A stretch of 7,752 bases of DNA from Bacteroidota bacterium (GTDB lineage: Bacteria; Bacteroidota; Bacteroidia; Flavobacteriales; Flavobacteriaceae), in contig JAJRPL010000063.1 in assembly GCA_024280815.1 (NCBI GenBank), positions 1 through 7,752 of the forward strand. Reading direction: 5' to 3'. Of this stretch, positions 1 to 5,653 are shown in pieces. Below the pieces are notes generated by a model. That model did not search any database, was not told the DNA's origin, and saw nothing but the letters and a program-made list of their open reading frames with translations. Each line of letters begins with the position of its first letter. Position 1 is the first letter of the stretch. Position numbers and translations under genes: made by a program.

Positions 1-98
1 ATAACCCATTCATTTGGAAGTGTTTTTTTAAGTTCAAATAGGCTTTCTTCCTCCAGTATGTGTGTTCGACTTCTCAAGTTGTTTTGAATGATTAATGT
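1..98 (-). CDS. possible 5' fragment of a DUF4365-like protein, running off the window
   Basis: Reading the minus strand from 98 to 1 gives an open frame with no stop. It follows a TAA at 101-99 and has residues such as RTHILEEESLFELKK followed by TLPNEWV. From memory, the pattern of a His, a Glu-rich stretch, then LPxxWV resembles the start of DUF4365-type proteins found near defence genes in Bacteroidota; this is a recollection, not a search. No ATG is in frame. The only plausible starts are TTG at 77-75 or ATT at 89-87, so the true start may be non-ATG, or the 5' end may have been lost next to the palindromic repeat at 130-252. Only about 32 codons are visible, so chance openness is a real alternative. 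Confidence 0.3.
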
Positions 99-129
99 TT
101 AATTATTGGTTACTATTCTCAAATTGCAT

Positions 130-252
130 ACAACGGTTTGTGTATGAAGCGTTGGGCATTTCGAAGCACTTCATTTTCAGTTTACCGTAATGTTTATTTA
201 TATCTATAATTTTCATTTAACTACTTATTGCCCAATGATTTATACACGTTGT
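130..252. repeat. imperfect palindromic element, left copy (attC-like architecture)
   Basis: ACAACG at 130-135 pairs with CGTTGT at 252-247. After an unpaired GTTTG (136-140), bases 141-158 (TGTATGAAGCGTTGGGCA) pair with 246-229: 15 of 18 positions are Watson-Crick, and two of the three others are G-T wobbles. The loop of about 70 nt contains TTTTCAGTTTA at 174-184, which starts 44 nt from the element start. The second copy at 7612-7736 has the same orientation, bulge, internal motif and offset. Function is unknown. The long stem with bases unpaired on one arm only recalls integron attC sites, but the terminal boxes do not fit the canonical GTTRRRY core. It could also be a miniature mobile element or a structured terminator behind hsdR. 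Confidence 0.75.
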
Positions 253-286
253 TGTGTTTTCGTACTTTATTTTTCCGTTCTGTTGA

Positions 287-374
287 TAGCGTTGGCAAAG
301 ACATACTCTTTTGCAATTTTGGCTTTTAGCGTTGGCTGTAGCGATTGCAAATGTGTATGGCTTTTAGCGTTGGC
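287..374 (+). repeat. cluster of AGCGTTGG direct repeats next to the hsdR stop
   Basis: The octamer AGCGTTGG occurs at 288-295, 328-335 and 366-373, always on the plus strand. The last two lie inside an exact 17-mer, TGGCTTTTAGCGTTGGC, at 320-336 and 358-374. The second 17-mer ends one base before the hsdR stop codon (378-376). Further copies of the octamer lie in the left palindrome arm (148-155) and on the other side of the operon (7541-7548 and 7554-7561). No protein-coding signal or clear hairpin with a U-run was seen in 253-375, so this gene-free stretch consists mainly of these repeats. Confidence 0.6.
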
Positions 375-375
375 A

Positions 376-3351
376 TTACTCATTTATTTTATTATATACC
401 TTTTTCAGCATTAATTCCTTTACTAAATTTCCGAATGATTTATTTTCCACTATTTTGTCAAATATATCTTGGTTTTGATCCATTCGTTCTATTAGTTTAT
501 TCAAAAACATTTCTTCAAATGCGTATTTAAAAGTATCTATTTTATTTGCTTTCGCTTGTGCTTGTAATTTTTCGTCATCAATTAATTCCGCTTCTATTTG
601 GTCAAAGAAAGGTTTGTCGGCATCTTCAAATTCAGTGCCGAAACGGTCGTTTAAAACTTCAATTATTTCAGAAAGTAAGGCTTTTTCTTCCTTTGCTCTT
701 TTTATTCCTGCTTCTGTTAATCCGTCTAATTCTCCATCTTCTCCTTTTTTTAATTCAATTGCTCCTTCATTTACTTTTTGTAAACGATAATATTCCATTG
801 CAATTTCATCTGCCAATTGCAAACTTTCTGCTAACTCTCGTTTTGGCAATTTTGTGTGCAATAATTTAGCATACGCATAGAATTTTTCAAATTCAGGCTC
901 TTGAAAAGGCATTATTTGAGCCAAGAAAGCATACAAGTTTGTCCAAGTTCTTAAACTCTTTTTAAACTCGTCTTTTTCATCTTCTGTTTCTATTGCTTTA
1001 TATCTGTCAACTGCTGGGTCAATTAAAGCGTATAAGCGTGATTGGTCTTTTGTTGTTAGTTTTCCTGTTGGTTTAAAATAAACATTCGCAAAAGCGTTTA
1101 TTTCTGATTCTGCAAGTATTTGCTTTTCATCAATTCTGTTTTTTAAATCGAAAAGATGATTGATGTCTGGTTCTTCCGCTACTTTTGTTTTTTCGTAATA
1201 CGGTTGAAACGATTCAAAAATAGTTTCTCTATCATTTACAAAGTCCAATACAAATGTATCTTCCTTTCCTTGTGTTTTTCTATTTAATCTCGATAATGTC
1301 TGTACTGCCTTAACTCCTGATAATTTTTTATCTACATACATTGTATGAAGTAAAGGTTGGTCAAAACCTGTTTGATATTTGTCGGCTACAATTAAAATTT
1401 TGTATTCTTCTTGATTGAATGCTTTTGGCAATTCCTTTTCTCCATAACCTGTTAATTGTGGTTCTGAAACACCATCAGGATGATTGTCGTCAATTACTTT
1501 TCCTGAAAATGCTACCAAGACTTTTAATTCTTTGGTGTATTCGTTTTCTTTTATGTATTTGTTGAACTCTTCAAAATATCGTACTGTTAGTTTTCTTGAT
1601 GAAGTTACAAACATTGCTTTTGCCATTCCACCAATTTTTTTAGCCACTACTTGTCGGAAATGTTCAATTACAATTTCTGTTTTTTGTGCTAAATTATGTG
1701 GGTGAAAATTCACAAAAGAACCAATTGCTCTTGATGCCTTTTTCTTATTCAGATTTGGGTCTTCTTCAATGGCTTTTGATAATTTAAAATAGAGTTCGTA
1801 ATTGGTGTAATTCTGCAAAACATCTAAAATAAACCCTTCTTCAATGGCTTGACGCATTGAATACAAATGATAAGGTTCTGGTTTGTCATCTGCTCCCTTT
1901 TTACCAAAAATGGCTAATGTTTTGTGTTTTGGTGTTGCCGTAAAGGCAAAAAATGAAATGTTATTTTGTTTTCCTCTTGCTTGTGCCGATTTCAGTACTT
2001 GGTCAGAAATAAAATCTTCTGCTGTGTATTCTTCATCTTCTTCAGGTTCTGATACACCTAAAACTTCTTTCATTTTTTTATGTGCTTCACCACCTTGCGA
2101 ACTATGTGCTTCATCAATTACAACTGCAAATTTTCTTCCTGAAAACTCTTCTACTTTTTCAATTACAAAAGGAAACTTCTGTAAGGTTGTAATAATAATA
2201 TGTAAACCAGAATTTAAAGCCAATGCCAATTGTGTACTATCTTTATCTATTTTTTGTACAACTCCTGTTTTGTGTTCAAATTGATAAATAGTATTTTGTA
2301 ATTGTTGGTCTAATACTCTACGGTCTGTAACTACAATTACGCTATCAAAAATACGTTCGTCTTTTGCATTGTGTAAACTCGATAAGCGATAAGACAACCA
2401 AGCAATAGAATTACTCTTTCCTGAACCTGCCGAATGTTGTACTAAATAGTTTTTTCCTGCTCCGTTTTCTTTCACATCTGCTACAATATCTCGCACAACA
2501 TCTAATTGATGATAGCGTGGGAAAATCATTTTTTCTTTCTTAAATGTTTTTCCTTCAATTTGTATTTCTTCTACTTGTAAATGAATAAAGCGTTGGACTA
2601 TATCTAACCAACTGTCTTTTGCTAAAATACTATTCCAAAGATAATCTGTTTTATAACCGTCTTTATTTGGTGGATTTCCTTTTCCCTTTCTATATCCTTT
2701 ATTAAATGGTAACCAATATGTTTTTTTGCCATCCAATTTTGTGGTCATAAATACTTCTTCATCATCTACTGCAAAATGTACCAATGCTCTTTTTTTAAAA
2801 GCAAAAAGCAATTCTCTGTTATCTCTTGTAGTATTGTATTGCCTTTTGGCATTTGAAGTACTTTGACCTGTAAAATGATTTTTTAGTTCGATAGTTGCTA
2901 ATGGAATACCATTTAAAACCAATACCAAATCAACCGAATTTTTATTCTCTTTTTTGGATGAATAATAAACCTGACGAACAATTTTTAATTGATTTCTATT
3001 GTAAAGTTCTTGTGTTTCTTTATTTAAAACGGTTGCAGGTTTGAAAAATGCCAACTTAAAACGAACACCATAATCTGTAAATCCATTACGAACAACATCT
3101 AAACTTCCCCTTAAATCCATTTCTTTGTAGATACGTTGGATAATACGATTATCAACTTGGTCTCCGTGAATGGATGCTATTTTTTTCCAGTTTTTGGCTT
3201 GGGTTTCTTGTAGAAATTTTAATATTTCATATTTAAACATTCCCAATTCTGGGCTGTAATCTGCTGAATTTCCTTCTTTATAACCACCATTTTCAACCAA
3301 TGCTTGTATTATGGCTGTTTCAAATTCTCTTTCTGTTGTGATGCTTGCCAT
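376..3351 (-). CDS. hsdR: Type I restriction enzyme R subunit (HsdR)
   Basis: This 991-residue protein is the motor and nuclease of the Type I complex. It translocates DNA using ATP and cuts far from the unmethylated site. The N-terminal nuclease domain shows a PD-(D/E)xK pattern: D141, then E155-L-K157 in LATIELKN. The helicase part has a Walker A in SAGSGKS with K312, a DEAH box at 413-416, the TAT motif at 471-473 in FFAFTATPK, and motif VI in QTLSRLNR (684-691). A long helical C-terminal region (about 720-991) matches the part that docks on HsdM/HsdS in this family. The length is normal and no catalytic motif is missing. The ATG at 3351 lies 2 nt after the stop of the preceding gene, so translation is probably coupled. 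It is the last gene of the operon; the repeat cluster begins right behind its stop. Confidence 0.96.
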   Translation of the reverse strand: MASITTEREFETAIIQALVENGGYKEGNSADYSPELGMFKYEILKFLQETQAKNWKKIASIHGDQVDNRIIQRIYKEMDLRGSLDVVRNGFTDYGVRFKLAFFKPATVLNKETQELYNRNQLKIVRQVYYSSKKENKNSVDLVLVLNGIPLATIELKNHFTGQSTSNAKRQYNTTRDNRELLFAFKKRALVHFAVDDEEVFMTTKLDGKKTYWLPFNKGYRKGKGNPPNKDGYKTDYLWNSILAKDSWLDIVQRFIHLQVEEIQIEGKTFKKEKMIFPRYHQLDVVRDIVADVKENGAGKNYLVQHSAGSGKSNSIAWLSYRLSSLHNAKDERIFDSVIVVTDRRVLDQQLQNTIYQFEHKTGVVQKIDKDSTQLALALNSGLHIIITTLQKFPFVIEKVEEFSGRKFAVVIDEAHSSQGGEAHKKMKEVLGVSEPEEDEEYTAEDFISDQVLKSAQARGKQNNISFFAFTATPKHKTLAIFGKKGADDKPEPYHLYSMRQAIEEGFILDVLQNYTNYELYFKLSKAIEEDPNLNKKKASRAIGSFVNFHPHNLAQKTEIVIEHFRQVVAKKIGGMAKAMFVTSSRKLTVRYFEEFNKYIKENEYTKELKVLVAFSGKVIDDNHPDGVSEPQLTGYGEKELPKAFNQEEYKILIVADKYQTGFDQPLLHTMYVDKKLSGVKAVQTLSRLNRKTQGKEDTFVLDFVNDRETIFESFQPYYEKTKVAEEPDINHLFDLKNRIDEKQILAESEINAFANVYFKPTGKLTTKDQSRLYALIDPAVDRYKAIETEDEKDEFKKSLRTWTNLYAFLAQIMPFQEPEFEKFYAYAKLLHTKLPKRELAESLQLADEIAMEYYRLQKVNEGAIELKKGEDGELDGLTEAGIKRAKEEKALLSEIIEVLNDRFGTEFEDADKPFFDQIEAELIDDEKLQAQAKANKIDTFKYAFEEMFLNKLIERMDQNQDIFDKIVENKSFGNLVKELMLKKVYNKINE

Positions 3352-3353
3352 AA

Positions 3354-4343
3354 TTAGTCTATTTGCGGTTCTTCTTGTTCGTTTTCTATAAATCGAGCAT
3401 AAGCAATATCGTTAAATATTGTTTTGAGTCTTGATTTTTCTCTTTTAGTTAAATCTGATTTCAAACATTTGTTTACCGTTCCATCTTCTGATGGATAACA
3501 ATCTTCTACAAATTTTGTATTGATACCATAAATATCGCTATCAATTTCTACCAATTTTTCAGGTAATTCTCCAACAATTGTTGCTGTGTCAGGATCAATA
3601 AAGTTAACATTTGGATTGTTGTCTAAACTTACATCTTTGCCCAAAAAGGTTTTATTACCTTTTATGGATGGCCAATACACACCTAAAAACTCTGTTGTTC
3701 CTGGTGGATGAATTTTTGCTATTTGAATTTCTCCTGCAATGCTATCAAAATCATCTTCACGTATCATTGAAAGTAAAACTTTAAAAGGCTCCATATCAAA
3801 CTCACGAGAAAGTGCTTTACCATTATCGTTAATCTCTTTAATTAATAATTTTTCTGCTTTTTCTAATTCATCACCAATAAAACTATAAAACATACCATCA
3901 CCATTTACTTGGTCGTGTACAATTGCTTTTAATGCAAAATTATAACTCAATTTCCAAAGTTTAAATTTGCTTTCTTTCCAAGAATAACCACCAAATAAAA
4001 AAGTAAACTCACCTAAAACATCTTTAAATTCCTGTGTGCCATAATCTGTGATAGAATTACAAAGTTTTGTAAATAAATTCACTAAATATTCTAAAACTTC
4101 ATTAATATCTGTATTGCTGTTGGATAAATGTTCATCAAACTTAATTGATGAAATTAGATTCAAAATAAGTGGATAAGTTCTATTTGTTGCACCTGCAAAA
4201 CTGATTAAACAATCTTTTCTTGGTAATTCAAATAGTTTAACACCATCATTCCACCTTTCGCCACCAGAAAGACAACTATCTGTTGCAAAGATGAGTTCTT
4301 CTTTGTCGTTTACTTTTCTTATCCAAGATACACAGAGTGTCAT
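3354..4343 (-). CDS. proteasome/HslV-like Ntn-hydrolase embedded in the R-M operon
   Basis: This 329-residue protein is not a standard Hsd subunit. Its start MTLCVSWI puts Thr2 where it would become the N-terminal nucleophile once Met is removed, as expected before Thr. Next come D22 in FATDS (compare HslV AGDGQ, D17), K36 in DGVKLFELP (compare GNVKKVRRL, K33) and SFAGAT at 48-53 (compare GFAGGT). LFGGYSWKESKFKLWKLSY (116-134) resembles the proteasome strand that reads like GGxDxxGPxLYxxD, and FYSFIGDELEKAEKLL (152-167) resembles the AxGSGxxxA helix. SIAGEIQIAKI (201-211) fits the last core strands. About 100 C-terminal residues go beyond the fold and end in an acidic tail. No signal peptide or membrane segment is seen, so it is probably cytoplasmic. 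The start lies 10 nt after the hsdS stop, and hsdR follows 2 nt after its own stop. Seen: the motifs. Inferred: a threonine protease or autoprotease. No HslU-like ATPase is in the window. Partner and substrate are unknown. Confidence 0.75.
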   Translation of the reverse strand: MTLCVSWIRKVNDKEELIFATDSCLSGGERWNDGVKLFELPRKDCLISFAGATNRTYPLILNLISSIKFDEHLSNSNTDINEVLEYLVNLFTKLCNSITDYGTQEFKDVLGEFTFLFGGYSWKESKFKLWKLSYNFALKAIVHDQVNGDGMFYSFIGDELEKAEKLLIKEINDNGKALSREFDMEPFKVLLSMIREDDFDSIAGEIQIAKIHPPGTTEFLGVYWPSIKGNKTFLGKDVSLDNNPNVNFIDPDTATIVGELPEKLVEIDSDIYGINTKFVEDCYPSEDGTVNKCLKSDLTKREKSRLKTIFNDIAYARFIENEQEEPQID

Positions 4344-4353
4344 ATGCTAATTT

Positions 4354-4782
4354 TTAATTTACTTTTATTTTTCCTGTTACCACTTCACTTATTAATGCTG
4401 TTTTGTATTCTTTGAGTAATGCTATGAGTTTTTTTGTGTTGATTACTTTGGCGTTTATTTTGTTGGTTTCAATTTCTATGTGTTTTACTATTTGGGTTTG
4501 TTCTTTAATGTCTGGTAATTGTATTTTCAAGGTTCTTATTTGTTCTTGGTTAATATTTGGTTGACCACCACCATAACCCATTGAAACAATATGCTTGTTC
4601 ATAGAGAGAAACCAATTAAAAACAAATTTTGATAAAACACCATTTGGTTCTGCTAAAACACAACACGCCTGATTTGTTGCAGTTTTAATATTCAATAATC
4701 CCATTTTACCAATAGTTGCACCATACATTGCGATTACAATACCATCTTTCGGATAAAACCTTAAAGTTGAATAATCATCCAA
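4354..4782 (-). CDS. hsdS: HsdS C-terminal part (end of TRD2 and distal conserved region), out of frame with the N-terminal part
   Basis: This is the frame that completes the specificity subunit. It starts with DDYSTLRFYPKDG, carries IVIAMYGATIGKMG and GGGQPNINQEQIRTLKIQLP, typical of the end of an HsdS recognition domain, and then a helical conserved region (KEQTQIVKHIEIETNKIN to VVTGKIKVN) that parallels the central one in the N-terminal part. The listed start is a TTG (4782-4780), not an ATG, and the frame stays open upstream towards the A7 run at 4803-4797, so this is best read as a continuation and not as a separate gene. The first ATG in this frame lies at the M of AMYGATIG, inside the domain, and would be a poor start. 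It ends in TAA 10 nt before the Ntn-hydrolase gene. Confidence 0.8.
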   Translation of the reverse strand: MDDYSTLRFYPKDGIVIAMYGATIGKMGLLNIKTATNQACCVLAEPNGVLSKFVFNWFLSMNKHIVSMGYGGGQPNINQEQIRTLKIQLPDIKEQTQIVKHIEIETNKINAKVINTKKLIALLKEYKTALISEVVTGKIKVN

Positions 4783-5651
4783 TGCTTTCTGTGTAATTTT
4801 TTTGAAGTTCTTTTTATTTCTCCATTATTTAAATCACCAGTTTGTAACCAATTAAACTCACCATTAAAATAATAATCTTGATTGGTTGATTTAGGTGTTG
4901 TTCCGCTACCAATATTATTAAAACAATAAGATAACTTCTTCACTTCCCAATGCACAGGAATTTCACCCAACCAATCTACACCACTATCTTTTAGTTTTAC
5001 TTTTGGGTTTATGCCTTTGGTTACTGCTTGGTTTATGATGGCAGTTTTTTCTTCTGCATAATGTTTTAGTAAAGTTTCTTTTTGGCTGATGAGTTGGTCT
5101 ATTTCGGTTGTTTTTTGGTCGAGATAGTTGGCTATTTTTGTTTGTTCTTGTTTTGGTGGTAGTGCTGTATAAAAATTATTTAACGTATTGATTGTTAATT
5201 GGTTAATTGTTGCAGTTAAAAACAAACCAGATTGTCCAGAAAATACTTGTGAGTTAAAATATTGAGAAATAAACTTGTATTGTTCAGTTCTGAAAACAGT
5301 CATAAATGCACCAAACGTTTCTCCTTCTGTTCTTTTGTCTATTGTAATGTTTTTACCAATTAACCTTCTACTACCATTTCTTGAACAAATAAGTATATCA
5401 CCTTTTCGAACAACTAATCTTTCAGGTACATCTTTACTTATATAAACTGTGTCTTTTAAACTTAATTTTCCTTTTTGAATATTTGAAGACCTTAATACTA
5501 AAGTTCCATCTTTTTGTACTATTTCTTTTGGACTGTAGGTCATACCAATAATTGAATCACCAATGTATTTAAGTCGTTTAATATCCCAATGCTCTGGAAT
5601 ATCTCCAATCCATTCAATTCCACTATCTTTATATGTATCGTATCTTTCCAT
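4761..5651 (-). CDS. hsdS: Type I specificity subunit (HsdS), N-terminal part, truncated by frameshift
   Basis: HsdS recognises the bipartite DNA target for methylation and cleavage. This 296-residue frame starts with MERYDTYKDSGIEWIGDIP and contains TRD1 (about 30-160), a central conserved coiled-coil region (LPPKQEQTKIANYLDQ, about 164-216), then a second copy of the entry motif (KDSGVDWLGEIPVHW, 221-235) and the first part of TRD2. After TSKK (282-285) the frame runs into 11 unrelated residues (LHRKHWMIIQL) and stops. The missing TRD2 end and distal helix lie in the next frame. One extra A in the A7 run at 4803-4797, or a -1 slip there, would give about 432 residues, a usual HsdS size. The ATG shares its A with the hsdM TAA stop. 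It could be phase-variable, recoded, a true mutation, or a homopolymer sequencing error. Confidence 0.9.
   Translation of the reverse strand: MERYDTYKDSGIEWIGDIPEHWDIKRLKYIGDSIIGMTYSPKEIVQKDGTLVLRSSNIQKGKLSLKDTVYISKDVPERLVVRKGDILICSRNGSRRLIGKNITIDKRTEGETFGAFMTVFRTEQYKFISQYFNSQVFSGQSGLFLTATINQLTINTLNNFYTALPPKQEQTKIANYLDQKTTEIDQLISQKETLLKHYAEEKTAIINQAVTKGINPKVKLKDSGVDWLGEIPVHWEVKKLSYCFNNIGSGTTPKSTNQDYYFNGEFNWLQTGDLNNGEIKRTSKKLHRKHWMIIQL
4797..4803 (-). other. A7 homopolymer / A_AAA_AAA slippery heptamer at the hsdS frame break
   Basis: On the coding strand the HsdS frame reads TCA AAA AAA TTA. The last A of TCA plus the two AAA codons form a classic -1 slippery heptamer. A -1 slip gives TSKK followed by ITQKALDDYSTL, which joins TRD2 without a gap. 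An eighth A in the DNA or in the mRNA (polymerase slippage) gives the same protein. Other 7-base runs in this window, at 2721-2727 in hsdR and 6112-6118 in hsdM, stay in frame, so such tracts are common here and are not diagnostic by themselves. No downstream stimulating structure was established. Confidence 0.6.
4945..4991 (-). repeat. internal hsdS repeat, copy 2 (entry to TRD2)
   Basis: These 47 bases encode KDSGVDWLGEIPVHW and match the segment at 5584-5630, which encodes KDSGIEWIGDIPEHW, at 37 of 47 positions by my alignment. In Type I specificity subunits such duplicated segments mark the two half-subunits that arose by gene duplication, and they can serve as crossover points when recognition domains are exchanged. 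Confidence 0.7.
5584..5630 (-). repeat. internal hsdS repeat, copy 1 (entry to TRD1)
   Basis: This is the partner of 4945-4991, in the same orientation and 639 nt away. It encodes KDSGIEWIGDIPEHW near the N-terminus of HsdS. The last 11 bases of the alignment (CCACTATCTTT on the plus strand) and the first 9 (TCCCAATGC) are identical between the copies. Confidence 0.7.
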
Positions 5652-5653
5652 TA
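5649..5653 (-). promoter_or_regulatory. TAATG stop/start overlap coupling hsdM and hsdS translation
   Basis: The hsdM stop TAA (5653-5651) and the hsdS start ATG (5651-5649) share one A. Terminating ribosomes can restart directly here, which would keep the M and S subunits in proportion for the M2S complex. This overlap supports the chosen hsdS start. Confidence 0.8.

Noticed and set aside
130..252. Canonical integron attC site
   Set aside because: Architecture is similar, but the ends (ACAACG / CGTTGT) do not fit RYYYAAC / GTTRRRY, and no integrase is in the window. It is therefore called attC-like only.
287..374. CRISPR array
   Set aside because: The AGCGTTGG and 17-mer repeats are too short and irregularly spaced (the two 17-mers are 38 nt apart, the others differ), and no cas genes are present.
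253..375. Intrinsic terminator behind hsdR
   Set aside because: No GC-rich hairpin followed by a U-run could be found on the minus strand. The palindrome at 130-252 could stop transcription, but this is not shown by the sequence.
190..414. Plus-strand open frame of 74 codons over the left repeats
   Set aside because: It spans the palindrome and AGCGTTGG repeats and runs over the hsdR stop. Its composition is hydrophobic and Cys-rich, typical of random AT-rich sequence, and no start signal is seen.
1883..2284. Plus-strand open frame of 133 codons opposite hsdR
   Set aside because: It lies entirely antisense to the helicase core of HsdR, and its low-complexity Ser-rich reading is a shadow of the hsdR codons.
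4354..4782. Independent second hsdS gene
   Set aside because: It starts only at a TTG inside a recognition domain, has no complete TRD, and continues the upstream hsdS exactly after a one-base correction.
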